Shown: positions 7,082 through 16,336 of the stretch, piece after piece
Layout: each line of letters begins with the position of its first letter
Numbering within the stretch: the first letter of the stretch is position 1
Assembly: GCF_001675285.1 (NCBI RefSeq)
Contig: NZ_LSGQ01000006.1
Span: forward strand, 1 to 64,000
Source: Elizabethkingia miricola
Lineage (GTDB): Bacteria > Bacteroidota > Bacteroidia > Flavobacteriales > Weeksellaceae
Direction: 5' to 3'
Length of the DNA: 64,000 nucleotides
Notes under the pieces: model-generated
What the model was told of the DNA's origin: nothing
The model's database searches: none
Seen by the model: the letters and a program-made list of their open reading frames with translations, nothing else
Program-made: the position numbers and the translations under genes

Positions 7082-8632
7082 TTAATGGGCATCTGCAGGG
7101 ATTTCTGTTTTTTTCTTCTTAAAGCCCTGTAATAACACAAACGGAATACAGCACAGCATAGCGATTCCCAGATACTGGTAGGCATCTGTAAACCCCATCA
7201 GCATCGACTGTTTATTAATCGTTCCCTCCACAGCCCGCAATGCCATTTCCGAAGCATCAGAATGAGAGAAACCTTTCCCCATAAAACCAACGATATAATC
7301 CTGTATTCTTTCCCAGTAAGCAGAGCCATATTCATTTACGTTTTCCAGTAGATAATTCCGGTGTTTTCCTTTTCCGATATGTATTGCTGTTGCTAATCCT
7401 GCAATCCCAAAAGAACCGCCTAACTGACGCATCATATTATATAATCCTGCACCCTGCCCTATCTCAGGTCCTTTCAGATCTTTAATAGCCAATGTAATAA
7501 GTGGTACAAACAACAATCCAATACCTATTCCTCTGAAGTAAAGTGGAAAATAGAAGTCCGTATTTCCGGAAGACAATGTTGCTTTACTCATAATCATCGG
7601 AAAAATAAAGAAGCATATAAATCCTGCAATAACAAAGAGCTGTGGTGGAACTCCTTTTTTCAATAATTTCCCTACTGTTGGCATTAAGGCTATGGTGAAT
7701 ATCTGACCCGGCAGCAAAAGAAACCCCGTTTGCTCTGCCGAGAATCCCAAAAGGCTCTGGCAAAACTGAGGAAAAACAAATACAGAACCATACAAGCCTA
7801 TCCCGAAAAGAAAAGAAGTAACCATTCCCGCCGAAAAGCTTCTGTACCTGAATAATTTAAGGTTTACAACAGGATGATCCGTTGTGGTTTCCCGCCAGAT
7901 AAACAGGAGTATACCAATGACTGCAGTAACTGTAAGCACTATAATATACTTGGTTGCAAACCAGTCTTTCTCTTCACCTTTTTCCAGAACTGTCTGCAAG
8001 CTTCCCACCGCAACAGTAAGGAGCAAAATCCCCCACCAATCGACAGGTTTGCCTGTACTCTCTTTAGGTGTAGATCTTACATACTGATAAGTAAGTATTG
8101 CCGCCAGAATACCCAATGGTAAATTAATATAGAATACCCATGGCCACGATAAATGATCCGTAAGATAACCTCCCAGTGCAGGTGCTACTGTAGGACCTAC
8201 TACTGCTCCGAAACCAAATATCGCAGTAGCGGTTCCTCTTTCCTCCGGTGGCCAGGTCTCGAGTAATATTGCCTGTGCATTGGATATTAGCCCGCCTCCT
8301 GCAAGCCCCTGTAATATTCTGAATACAACCAGCTCTGTCAATGTATGCGAATTACCGCACAACATAGATGCTATTGTAAATAAAATAATAGAAAACAGAA
8401 AATAATTCTTACGCCCAAAGCGGCTTCCCAGCCATCCGGACATCGGCAAAATAATAACATTGGCTACAGCATATCCTGTAGATACCCATGCTACATCTTC
8501 CAATATAGCGCCCATATTCCCTTGAATATGAGGTATAGCAACATTTACAATAGTTGTATCCAAAAATTCCAGCATACAGGACAATACCATGGTAAAGGTT
8601 ATAATCCATTTTCTAAATCCTTTCTCAGCCAT
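7082..8632 (-). CDS. emrB: DHA2-family multidrug efflux permease (EmrB type)
   Basis: A 516-residue inner-membrane transporter with about 14 predicted hydrophobic helices, the size of the DHA2 branch of the major facilitator superfamily. The first helix ends in LDTTIVNVAIPHIQGN, the signature of drug:H+ antiporters. Motif C (GFGAVVGPTVAPALGGYL) is present near residues 140-157. It would export drugs with proton exchange through the adjacent adaptor and TolC protein. It is the last gene of a three-gene operon, 10 bp after the adaptor gene. Confidence 0.95.
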   Translation of the reverse strand: MAEKGFRKWIITFTMVLSCMLEFLDTTIVNVAIPHIQGNMGAILEDVAWVSTGYAVANVIILPMSGWLGSRFGRKNYFLFSIILFTIASMLCGNSHTLTELVVFRILQGLAGGGLISNAQAILLETWPPEERGTATAIFGFGAVVGPTVAPALGGYLTDHLSWPWVFYINLPLGILAAILTYQYVRSTPKESTGKPVDWWGILLLTVAVGSLQTVLEKGEEKDWFATKYIIVLTVTAVIGILLFIWRETTTDHPVVNLKLFRYRSFSAGMVTSFLFGIGLYGSVFVFPQFCQSLLGFSAEQTGFLLLPGQIFTIALMPTVGKLLKKGVPPQLFVIAGFICFFIFPMIMSKATLSSGNTDFYFPLYFRGIGIGLLFVPLITLAIKDLKGPEIGQGAGLYNMMRQLGGSFGIAGLATAIHIGKGKHRNYLLENVNEYGSAYWERIQDYIVGFMGKGFSHSDASEMALRAVEGTINKQSMLMGFTDAYQYLGIAMLCCIPFVLLQGFKKKKTEIPADAH

Positions 8633-8642
8633 TATTTCCTGA

Positions 8643-9689
8643 TTATTTGGTTACAACGCTTACCTCTACATTCATTCCCGGACGTATCTTTTTAAGAAGT
8701 TCTGCAGAGGCATTAATTTTAATCTTTACAGGAATACGCTGCACTACTTTTACAAAGTTCCCTGTAGCATTATCCGGTGGCAGCAAAGACATCTTGGCAC
8801 CGGTAGTTCCGGCATAGTTGTGTACAACACCATCTATAGGTTCATCCGGATAAGCGTCCACTACAATCTTAGCTTTCTGTCCCGGACGGATATGCTGCAT
8901 CTGCGTTTCTTTGAAGTTGGCTGTTACATAGAGGTTATTTTCATCTACAACCGCAAACAGCGTTTGCCCTGCCTGCAGCAACTGTCCCATTTGTACACGA
9001 CGCTTGGTTACAATCCCGGAAACAGGTGCTTTAATATTCGTATAAGATAGCAGTAGCTTCGCATAATCTACATCTGTTTGCTGCTGGTTTGTTGCCGTAT
9101 GCGTTACATTAAGCTCCGAACGCGTATTTCCAATCTGTGCTACTGCCGTTTTATATTGCTCTTCAGCAGATATATAAGCTGCTTTAGCAATATCACGTTC
9201 TGCCTTAGCCTTATCAAAAGTCTGCTGCGGAACAGAGCCACTTCTGACAAGTGCTGTATAACGATCATAATCCTGATTGGCCTGCCATAGTCTGGCTTTA
9301 GCTTCTTCTATTCTTGCTTTATATCCCAATGATGCAGCATGAGTAGCAGATACCTGAGTTTCGGATACACCAATCTTAGACCCTGCGGTCTTTTGTGCTG
9401 CCAAAGCCTGTTCCAATTTAATACGGTACTCCTGATCTTCCAGTGTTACCAAAGTCTGTCCTTTAGTCACACGCTGATTATCTTCAAAGTTTATAGTATT
9501 GATATAGCCTCCTACACGTGCCACCACAGCACTAAGGTCACCATCCACCTGAGCATCATCGGTATCTTCATGGCTCTGGTAGTAGGTATATTGTTTTATT
9601 CCGAAAATACTACCGGCTATAATTACGACCAACAGAATTGCCGGTACTGTATATTTTTTCTGTTTTGTCTGAGTTGTTTCGATATTCAT
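8643..9689 (-). CDS. emrA: HlyD/EmrA-type membrane fusion protein
   Basis: A 348-residue periplasmic adaptor. It has an N-terminal transmembrane anchor (residues about 14-30), a biotinyl-lipoyl-like half (VGGYINTINFEDNQRVTKGQ), a long alpha-helical hairpin (about 90-200) and a second lipoyl half (APVSGIVTKRRVQMGQ) with a beta-barrel domain. It links the EmrB permease to the outer-membrane channel. It lies 21 bp after the TolC gene and 10 bp before the permease gene. Confidence 0.94.
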   Translation of the reverse strand: MNIETTQTKQKKYTVPAILLVVIIAGSIFGIKQYTYYQSHEDTDDAQVDGDLSAVVARVGGYINTINFEDNQRVTKGQTLVTLEDQEYRIKLEQALAAQKTAGSKIGVSETQVSATHAASLGYKARIEEAKARLWQANQDYDRYTALVRSGSVPQQTFDKAKAERDIAKAAYISAEEQYKTAVAQIGNTRSELNVTHTATNQQQTDVDYAKLLLSYTNIKAPVSGIVTKRRVQMGQLLQAGQTLFAVVDENNLYVTANFKETQMQHIRPGQKAKIVVDAYPDEPIDGVVHNYAGTTGAKMSLLPPDNATGNFVKVVQRIPVKIKINASAELLKKIRPGMNVEVSVVTK

Positions 9690-9710
9690 AAGTATTGTTT
9701 TCTTATAGTA

Positions 9711-11057
9711 TTATTGATTAATTGTTGATATTTTACCCGACACTTTTAATAAGTTGTACCAGGCAACAGAAGCGTCGGCACGGGCAATTTCCAGATCAGT
9801 AAGAGCCTGATAAAGTTTAGCATCTGCATCTATACGATCGGTAACTGTTGTAACATTATTTTTATAGCGGTCTTCCTGCATACGATCGTTTTCCGTTGCC
9901 TCGTCTATGGCAGAATGCAGTAATGCTACTTTATTTAAGGCACGCTGATATAACTGATAAGCCTGATTAACCTCTGTACGAATCTTATCTGTCCAGATAT
10001 TCTTTTCAATCGATGTCTGCTGCTGACGGATTTTTATTTCAGAGCGTTTGTTTTTATTCATCCATAGCGAGGAAAAATCCCAGGATAATGTGGCCCCCGC
10101 TGAAATCGGAGCTATAAAATTTCCGTTGGCAGGAATAAATGTGGAACCGGCATGAAGATATTTCAATCCGGCATTTAATGATAATTTCGGAAGTTCATCT
10201 GCCTGTATCGTTTTAAAGGAAAACTCTTCCACTTTATATTGCAAATCATTTTGCTTCAGCTCTTTCCTTTCCGAAAAAGCCATATTCACATATTGGTTCA
10301 GCGGATCCGGGGCTTCTTCTTTTAACAATACCTGTCCCGATTTTAAATCTGTTTCCTCCGGTAATCCAAGTAATACTGCTATATTATAACATATAATCTT
10401 TCGGTTGGCTTCCAGATCCGATGCTGTGATTTCTATTGCCGATTTCTGTAATCTGAAGCGCAACACATCGTTTTTAGTAACAACACCATGGCGGTAAAAC
10501 TGATCTGCCTGCTGAATCAGCTTTTCTATGGCTGCCATATTCTGCTGTACAATTTTCTGGCTCTGGGTTACTTTATACAAATCAAAATACATTTGTACCG
10601 CTGTATAAATCACCTCATCTTCACTAAGCGCCACATTGGTTCTGGCCATCTCTGTTAACAACAATGTAGAAGCTCTTGCATATTTTAGCTTAAAGCCATT
10701 GAACACAGTTTCACTTAGTGCAATATTCCCGTTATACGATTCTGCCCTGTCCGGCAATGTCCAATCCAGAGATCCTAATCTGATATGATTTGCCGGAATT
10801 TCTGCATGAGAGAAACTACCGCTTATACTTCCTGTTGGCAGCGACAGGTCCTTTGCCTGATTGTATTTATTAATCGCAAGATCTATTGCAGAACGCTTTA
10901 GCTTTAGTGTATTACTGTTAGAAAGCGCCATTTCTATAGTCTGATTAAGTGTAAGAATATTCGACTGAGCCTGTACACTTACCATCATCATACTTCCTCC
11001 GGCACACATTAACAGCGATGCCTTTAGGGCTTTCAAAGGAATTTTTAATGTTTTCAT
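9711..11057 (-). CDS. TolC-family outer-membrane efflux channel
   Basis: A 448-residue outer-membrane factor with a signal peptide (residues 1-30, ending VSVQAQ) and two repeats of the OEP family rich in long helices (LALSNSNTLKLKRSAIDLAI early; YQLYQRALNKVALLHSAIDE late). It is the first gene of the tolC-emrA-emrB operon and forms the exit duct of the tripartite pump. The operon has no local TetR or MarR regulator; control is not evident from the 96-bp upstream gap. Confidence 0.92.
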   Translation of the reverse strand: MKTLKIPLKALKASLLMCAGGSMMMVSVQAQSNILTLNQTIEMALSNSNTLKLKRSAIDLAINKYNQAKDLSLPTGSISGSFSHAEIPANHIRLGSLDWTLPDRAESYNGNIALSETVFNGFKLKYARASTLLLTEMARTNVALSEDEVIYTAVQMYFDLYKVTQSQKIVQQNMAAIEKLIQQADQFYRHGVVTKNDVLRFRLQKSAIEITASDLEANRKIICYNIAVLLGLPEETDLKSGQVLLKEEAPDPLNQYVNMAFSERKELKQNDLQYKVEEFSFKTIQADELPKLSLNAGLKYLHAGSTFIPANGNFIAPISAGATLSWDFSSLWMNKNKRSEIKIRQQQTSIEKNIWTDKIRTEVNQAYQLYQRALNKVALLHSAIDEATENDRMQEDRYKNNVTTVTDRIDADAKLYQALTDLEIARADASVAWYNLLKVSGKISTINQ

Positions 11058-11153
11058 TTCTTATATTTTTCGTTCATTACAGAGCATAGCTCCGCCAGGC
11101 AGGCTTTTAGCCCGCTTATTTTTTTTATTACTAAGCAATTATGTTATGAGGAT

Positions 11154-11591
11154 TTAGTGTGCCTGATGGTTGTAAGGCATTACCAGTACTGGTATAGTAG
11201 TATGTCGGATCACCTGCTCGGCAACACTGCCATTTATCCAGTGATCCAGTCCCGTTCTTCCGTGAGTACCCACAATAAGTAAGTCGGCAGTATTTTTGGT
11301 AACAAACCGGATTATTTCCTCCGAAGGATCACCTTCCGGTATTATTATATGACATTCTACAGTTTCAAAAATTTTGTTAAGCTCTTGTATTTTCTCTATC
11401 AGCTGCGCTCCGGAGCTGTTATTCTCTATGGAAGCATTAGCCAGTGATGCATTTACAACAGCTTCATTATTTCGGATCAAAAGTATTGTTATTCTACTGT
11501 TAAAGGATGTAGCCAATTCAAATCCATGCCGGGCGATCATCGGAGAATAAATACTCTCATCGAGCGCGATGATTATAGATTTCATGTTCAT
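11154..11591 (-). CDS. Universal stress protein (UspA family)
   Basis: A 145-residue single-domain Usp. It begins with the beta-1 motif SIIIALDES and ends with the ATP-binding signature GTHGRTGLDHWINGSVAEQV and a VLVMPY strand, so it is probably the nucleotide-binding type. The start MNMKS (11591) or MKS (11585) cannot be separated. An FNR-like palindrome lies 54 bp upstream, and a Crp/Fnr regulator gene lies directly beyond, suggesting oxygen or redox control. Confidence 0.92.
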   Translation of the reverse strand: MNMKSIIIALDESIYSPMIARHGFELATSFNSRITILLIRNNEAVVNASLANASIENNSSGAQLIEKIQELNKIFETVECHIIIPEGDPSEEIIRFVTKNTADLLIVGTHGRTGLDHWINGSVAEQVIRHTTIPVLVMPYNHQAH

Positions 11592-11644
11592 AGGTTTTGT
11601 TTAAAATCATGTTGCAAAATTCCGCTATCACAAGATTAAAAACT

Positions 11645-11658
11645 TTGACCTGTGTCAA
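11645..11658. promoter_or_regulatory. FNR-like operator upstream of the Usp gene
   Basis: TTGACCTGTGTCAA is a 5-4-5 palindrome with the architecture of Crp/Fnr-family boxes (TTGAN-N4-NTCAA). It lies 54 bp before the Usp start and next to a Crp/Fnr gene. Two very similar sites precede the genes at 13300 and 15011. Confidence 0.65.
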
Positions 11659-11668
11659 AAAAGGAGGT

Positions 11669-12238
11669 TTATAACTTCGATTTTAAGCGGCTAAGAGTTT
11701 CCTGAGAAATATTAAGATAGGACGCCACCATTTTATTGGAAAGCCTGCGTACAACAATTGGATTTTCTGCCAGCAGCTGGCGGTATTTTTCCAATGCATC
11801 CTGTATGAGGAATGACATCAGACGTCTGGTATTAGTTATATATGCAATTTCAAGATAAATTCTGTAAAATTTCTCCCACTGCGGAATAATCTCCAATAGA
11901 TGGTAGAAATCTTTATGGCTGATGTAGAAAACTTCAGTAGGCTCTACCGCCTGTATAAACTCTTTAGATTTTTCAGCTGTAATAAAACTTACTAATGCAC
12001 TTGCAAACTGATTTTCAAAAGCAAAGTAACGTGTAGCTTCCTGTCCTTCTTCATTGATAAAAAAAATTCGCAGACAGCCTTTGGTTACGAAAAAAGAACG
12101 CTGACTAACCTGCCCTTCGGCAAGCAATAATTCATTTTTTTTAAGCTTAATACATTTAAAGTAAGAGAGAATAGTATCCAGCTCTTCCTCTGTTACCGAT
12201 ATTTTACTTTTGATATATGATATGAGTAATTCGTTCAT
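11669..12238 (-). CDS. Crp/Fnr-family transcription regulator
   Basis: A 189-residue protein. It has a cyclic-nucleotide-binding-like beta-roll (residues about 25-120; LLLAEGQVSQRSFFVTKGCLRIFF) and a C-terminal winged helix (KMVASYLNISQETLSRLKSKL). No N-terminal cysteine cluster for an iron-sulfur centre is present, so it is not a classic FNR. Its gene sits beside the FNR-like palindrome at 11645, which makes it the prime candidate for the regulator of the Usp, siderophore-interacting and antiporter genes. Confidence 0.9.
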   Translation of the reverse strand: MNELLISYIKSKISVTEEELDTILSYFKCIKLKKNELLLAEGQVSQRSFFVTKGCLRIFFINEEGQEATRYFAFENQFASALVSFITAEKSKEFIQAVEPTEVFYISHKDFYHLLEIIPQWEKFYRIYLEIAYITNTRRLMSFLIQDALEKYRQLLAENPIVVRRLSNKMVASYLNISQETLSRLKSKL

Positions 12239-12505
12239 GTAATTATCCTAAATAAGATCAGCAGACAAATGTAATAAAATTAGAAAGACATTGCTGCACT
12301 CTGTAAGTTTCCTGTTTTTATGAATTTAAAAATCCCTGCCGAAATTACACACTCTGACAGGGACCAACTTTAATAGATTTTCAAAAATTATATATACTAA
12401 GTTATCTGATGCATTTTTTTGAAACAGATAAAAGCTAATTTTAATGATGAATACCTACAGAAACCCTTTAGGCGGGTTCTGTAAATATTCTGTTATTAAT
12501 TAGTT

Positions 12506-13300
12506 TCAGTTCTTCAAATCTTCAGATGCTTCATCTTCTGAAACTCCTGCCTTCCAATAAGAACAAGCATACATTTCGCGGGGATTCCAGCCCTTATCTG
12601 TTCTGTAATAGCTGCGCAAATCTTTTACTGTTGCATATTCTGCAGCGATATACACATACTTTTTCAGATCATCATCCGGAAATTCAAATGCCCTTACCTG
12701 TTTTGCCAGATCACTTCCCTCCTCAGGAGCCGCGTTATATAACCATTCCGTTTCTACACTGGCTGCAGAACACAACATCAGCTCATCTTCTTTTGTAGGG
12801 ACTTCCAGAAAAACCTTTGCTTTTGCTTCTGAAGGAAGCTGTTCCAGGATAGCGCTAATAACAGGTAGAGCCGTTGCATCTCCTGCCAGTAAATAACGAT
12901 CTGACTCCGGAACCAGTGGCCTTAAACTTTCTTTCATGCCGATTCCCAGATGATCTCCGGCTTTTGCCTTCAATGCCCATGCTGATGCGGGACCATTATC
13001 ACCATGTGCTACAAAGTCAACGCTAAGCTCATTTTTCTCCAGATCTATTTTACGGTTGGTATAGGTTCTTACTATTGTTTCCTGTCCATCATTACCCACT
13101 GGAATAAATATCTTATTATTGGATCCAGGTCTTACACCGGCCAGCAATTCTGTCTGTTCATCATCCATATTAAATACGACACGGATAAGATGTGGCGTAA
13201 TATATTCTTTATGTTTTACTGTAAATACAGACCGTATCTTTTTAGTTATTTTCTGCTCCATCATTTTAAGTAAGTTTTTATTTGATATAAGTTCTGTCAT
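12506..13300 (-). CDS. Siderophore-interacting FAD reductase (SIP family)
   Basis: The start at MTELISNKNLL (13300) gives 264 residues; a start 45 bp upstream would add an unlikely hydrophobic piece. It has a ferredoxin-reductase-like FAD domain (VRTYTNRKIDLEKNELSVDFVAHGDNGPASAWA, residues about 70-105) and an NAD(P)-binding half (YLLAGDATALPVI). Members reduce ferric siderophores in the cytoplasm to release iron. An FNR-like palindrome precedes it at 13345-13358. It is a single gene between two spaced neighbours. Confidence 0.9.
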   Translation of the reverse strand: MTELISNKNLLKMMEQKITKKIRSVFTVKHKEYITPHLIRVVFNMDDEQTELLAGVRPGSNNKIFIPVGNDGQETIVRTYTNRKIDLEKNELSVDFVAHGDNGPASAWALKAKAGDHLGIGMKESLRPLVPESDRYLLAGDATALPVISAILEQLPSEAKAKVFLEVPTKEDELMLCSAASVETEWLYNAAPEEGSDLAKQVRAFEFPDDDLKKYVYIAAEYATVKDLRSYYRTDKGWNPREMYACSYWKAGVSEDEASEDLKN

Positions 13301-13344
13301 AATTATTACGCCAGCAAAGATCATCACATCGAAACAGATAAACA

Positions 13345-13358
13345 TTGATCTGAGTCAA
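13345..13358. promoter_or_regulatory. FNR-like operator upstream of the SIP gene
   Basis: TTGATCTGAGTCAA lies 45 bp before the chosen start. It shares TTGAYCTGNGTCAA with the site before the Usp gene. Confidence 0.6.
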
Positions 13359-13412
13359 AAAACGAACAGCATCTGTATTTTTCTATTTTAGATTATAATG
13401 GATCTATTGATA

Positions 13413-15011
13413 CTACACCTTCAGAGATTCTACCTCATGATAAACCGTCGTTGTCCAGAAATCCAGTTCCTGTTCTTTTTTCCGTATCTCTTCCAGCTCA
13501 TATTCTCCCTTACGATAGCATTTCACAAGCTCCTTACGCTGAAAATCTATGAGTTCCAATTCTATTCTGAAATAGGTTTCCCGCCATTCTTTCTTTGCCA
13601 TAACATCTGTATTACCAGCATTGTTTCCGAAGAGTTCTAATTCTTCTTTTTTTAGCTTTTCAGCCATTCTAGCAATAATATCCCGTGACATTTCATCCTG
13701 GGGATGCATGGTCTGTAGACAGGAAAGTGATTTTTCAATTAACAGAATATTCAGTTCCTTTTCATACTGCTTTTCTTCCGAAGCGGGTTTAATCAACTTT
13801 ATCAGTTTAGGTAGTGTAAGTCCTTGTATAAGCAGGGTAAAAATAATAACAACAAATGATACAAATAATATAGTACTCCGTTGTTCTATAAGTGCACCAT
13901 TATTAGTATACAGGGGTAAAGCCAAAGCAGCAGCCAAAGATACTACCCCACGCATTCCCGACCAGGACAGAATAATATATTCCTTGCGAAAGCGTGGCAG
14001 CAAAACATCTTTATAGCCGTTTTTCTTCCCGGAAAACACGGGAAAAGTAAAGGTTATCAACAACCGGATCAAAATCAAAATGCCAAACATCAACAAACCA
14101 TAAAGAATAAGAACAGGAAGCTCTGAATGTGGTATAGCTGCAACAATCTGTGGCAGCTGCATTCCGAGGATAAGGAATACCAAACCGTTGAGGATAAAAA
14201 TAATAACATCCCAGAAATGCCCCATCTGAATCCGGCTTACAGAACTAAACAGGGAAAATGAATTCCATGAAAGAAACATTCCAAGAGCTACTACAGCCAG
14301 AACTCCCGAAGAATCCAAATGTTCTGCCAGACTATAAGTGGCAAACGGTAACAGAACAATGGCAAAAGTTTCTGTATTGCTGTTACCATTCAGAAAACGG
14401 TGTATCTTAAGAAATACAAAACCGATTAATAGCCCTATAACAATCCCTCCGAGGCTAATGCTGACAAACTGTACACCTGCATTCCAAAAAGAAAACACCC
14501 CGCTAAGCACTGCCGTAACAGCACATTTATAAGCTATTAGCGCGGAAGCATCATTCAGAAGGCTTTCTCCTTCCAGTATGGTTATCAGTTTTTTAGGAAG
14601 CGGCAAATCCCTTGTTATACTGGTTGCTGCTACAGCATCTGGCGGCGATATAATGGCGCCTAATATAAAAGCCAGCGGCCAGGTAAATCCGGGAATAATA
14701 CTATGGGCAACAACAGCAATAACTGTGGTGGTAATAAATACCAGTCCTACTGCCAGCAAAGATATTTTTGGCAACTCTTTTTTGAAATCCGGAATAGAGG
14801 TATTCCATGCAGCATCGAATAAAATAGGTGGAAGTACGACATAAAAAATCATCTCCGGACTCATATCTATAGATGGTATCAGTTGGGTAAGACTTAATAA
14901 CAATCCTACCACTACCAATAAAATAGGCAATGCCAGTTTCAGCCTGTCTTTCACCGAAATAATAACAATAAGAATAATAGAAATCCAGATAATTTTTTCA
15001 AGTTCTGCCAT
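13413..15011 (-). CDS. CPA1-family Na+/H+ antiporter
   Basis: The start at MAELEKIIWI (15011) gives 532 residues; an upstream start would add a 42-residue soluble tail unlike the family. About 12 hydrophobic helices are visible. The ion-binding region GAIISPPDAVAATSI and LEGESLLNDASALIAY, typical of NhaP/NhaK CPA1 exchangers, lies about residues 110-160. A cytoplasmic, charged C-terminal tail of about 100 residues follows. It exchanges Na+ (or K+) for protons across the inner membrane. An FNR-like site lies upstream. Confidence 0.92.
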   Translation of the reverse strand: MAELEKIIWISIILIVIISVKDRLKLALPILLVVVGLLLSLTQLIPSIDMSPEMIFYVVLPPILFDAAWNTSIPDFKKELPKISLLAVGLVFITTTVIAVVAHSIIPGFTWPLAFILGAIISPPDAVAATSITRDLPLPKKLITILEGESLLNDASALIAYKCAVTAVLSGVFSFWNAGVQFVSISLGGIVIGLLIGFVFLKIHRFLNGNSNTETFAIVLLPFATYSLAEHLDSSGVLAVVALGMFLSWNSFSLFSSVSRIQMGHFWDVIIFILNGLVFLILGMQLPQIVAAIPHSELPVLILYGLLMFGILILIRLLITFTFPVFSGKKNGYKDVLLPRFRKEYIILSWSGMRGVVSLAAALALPLYTNNGALIEQRSTILFVSFVVIIFTLLIQGLTLPKLIKLIKPASEEKQYEKELNILLIEKSLSCLQTMHPQDEMSRDIIARMAEKLKKEELELFGNNAGNTDVMAKKEWRETYFRIELELIDFQRKELVKCYRKGEYELEEIRKKEQELDFWTTTVYHEVESLKV

Positions 15012-15059
15012 ACACAAATAATTATGCTGCGAAATTAGACAGCTCTGACAGCTAAAACT

Positions 15060-15073
15060 ATGATCTGGATCAA
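15060..15073. promoter_or_regulatory. FNR-like operator upstream of the antiporter gene
   Basis: ATGATCTGGATCAA differs from the FNR consensus TTGATNNNNATCAA only at the first base. It lies 49 bp before the antiporter start, matching the spacing (45-54 bp) of the other two sites. Confidence 0.6.
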
Positions 15074-15078
15074 AAAAT

Positions 15079-15112
15079 AAAAGAGACCTATTTTGGGATA
15101 TGGTCTCTTTTA
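15079..15112 (-). terminator. Terminator of the DsbA-type gene
   Basis: A stem of about 12 bp (AAAAGAGACC / GGTCTCTTTT plus flanks) is followed on the minus strand by ATTTTTT. It ends the leftward unit 17227-15177 and overlaps the promoter side of the antiporter gene. Confidence 0.75.
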
Positions 15113-15176
15113 TACGTTTCTTCAGCATTAGCAACACCGAATGTCTTATGCTGAAATAAATCTATTAGTGAGGTGC

Positions 15177-15797
15177 TTAGTTCTTTAATGCTTCAATACG
15201 CTGTTCCAGATCAGAAAGAGAGGCATAACCTTGTTCGATAACCGTATACTTACCATTATTTTCTACCAGCATAGTAGGGAAGGATTGTGCAAATTGTACA
15301 GCTTTCTGAAAGGTATTTCGGGTTTCCTTTCTGGCTTTATCAGAGTGAAAGTAATCAAGAAATGTTTGCTCATCGATCCCTAAATCTTCTGCAACAGAAA
15401 GATAAGTTTCATCCAGATTCAAATCTTTTCCAAAATAATACCTTGCTTTTTGTACTGCTACCATAAAAGGAACCGTTAATTCAGGAGCTATATTCTGTAT
15501 GGTTACAATAGCTCTTGAAGGGATTTCGCTGTCTAATACTATTTCCTGTTTCAACAATTCTCTGTAGGCATTACCAAACTCTATTCCGGTGTGTTCTTCA
15601 ACTACTGTATCGTGACGCAGAAAGAAACTGACCATTTGTGGCGATTGTCTTCGCACGTTTTCACCAACCCACATTCCACCAGGAAGAATCTCAAATTTTA
15701 TATCATTCTTATACTTTTCAAACAATTCCAGTAGATTGTCTGAGTTACCATAACACCATCCGCAAAGTGGATCCATTATATATATTAGTTTCATCAT
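15177..15797 (-). CDS. DsbA-family thiol oxidoreductase (FrnE-like)
   Basis: A 206-residue cytoplasmic thioredoxin-fold protein without signal peptide. The redox motif CGWC is at residues 12-15 after MDPL, and an inserted helical domain follows, as in FrnE-type DsbA proteins. The cis-proline region is SFPTMLVE (about 172). It would catalyse thiol-disulfide exchange. It is the last of three leftward genes (MBL, NTF2-like, this one), suggesting a redox- or stress-linked operon. Confidence 0.88.
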   Translation of the reverse strand: MMKLIYIMDPLCGWCYGNSDNLLELFEKYKNDIKFEILPGGMWVGENVRRQSPQMVSFFLRHDTVVEEHTGIEFGNAYRELLKQEIVLDSEIPSRAIVTIQNIAPELTVPFMVAVQKARYYFGKDLNLDETYLSVAEDLGIDEQTFLDYFHSDKARKETRNTFQKAVQFAQSFPTMLVENNGKYTVIEQGYASLSDLEQRIEALKN

Positions 15798-15865
15798 TTT
15801 GTATTTTTAAATTGTATTCTGGTTCCTATAACTGATAAAACAAATTATCAGGAAACTCAGTTTAT

Positions 15866-16327
15866 TTATTGCATTGCATCCGTTACGGTCTTGCTGTCTA
15901 CAAACTGTTCAAACTTAACAATTTTACCATGCTCCAGATGCCAGATGTGTGCTACTCTTGCCGCAAAAGCTTTGTTAGTGACTTTATTTATTCCTGTATA
16001 AGTTCCAAAGGCCACTACTTTGTTATCACTGGCCACATAATCTTCCGGTGTGAATTTGTAATCAATCCATTCGCTTCCAAGACGGCTGAAAACATTTTTT
16101 GTAATTTCCTCCAGACCTGTATATGTTCCTGCATACGGGAAACCCTTTGCTTCAGTCCATTGTACATTTTCTGCAACATGAGCTGCTAATGCTCTTCCGT
16201 TTTCTTCCGAAGTTTTTCCTTCGTAAGTGCTTTTTACAATTTCTAAATTGGTCATCGCTGTATTATTTTTTGAATTACAGCCTGATAACAGAAGTATAAC
16301 TATCAGGCTGTAGATTATTGATTTCAT
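15866..16327 (-). CDS. SnoaL/NTF2-like lipoprotein
   Basis: A 153-residue protein with a lipoprotein signal (LLLSGC, Cys at residue 17) and a SnoaL-like cone fold of about 120 residues (ENVQWTEAKGFPYAGTYTGLEEI, then KVVAFGTYTGINK and HIWHLEHGKIVKFEQFVDS). The fold binds small hydrophobic ligands or acts as a ketosteroid-isomerase-like enzyme; the substrate is unknown. It lies 9 bp after the MBL gene and is probably cotranscribed with it. Confidence 0.85.
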   Translation of the reverse strand: MKSIIYSLIVILLLSGCNSKNNTAMTNLEIVKSTYEGKTSEENGRALAAHVAENVQWTEAKGFPYAGTYTGLEEITKNVFSRLGSEWIDYKFTPEDYVASDNKVVAFGTYTGINKVTNKAFAARVAHIWHLEHGKIVKFEQFVDSKTVTDAMQ

Positions 16328-16336
16328 ATAATTCCG

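Noticed and set aside
9339-9728. 129-codon antisense frame opposite the EmrA gene
   Set aside because: A shadow of the adaptor coding sequence; cysteine- and tyrosine-rich as expected from reverse reading.
12457-12482. Hairpin ACAGAAACCC / GGGTTCTGT after the SIP gene
   Set aside because: Imperfect stem with no T-run on the minus strand; not called as a terminator.
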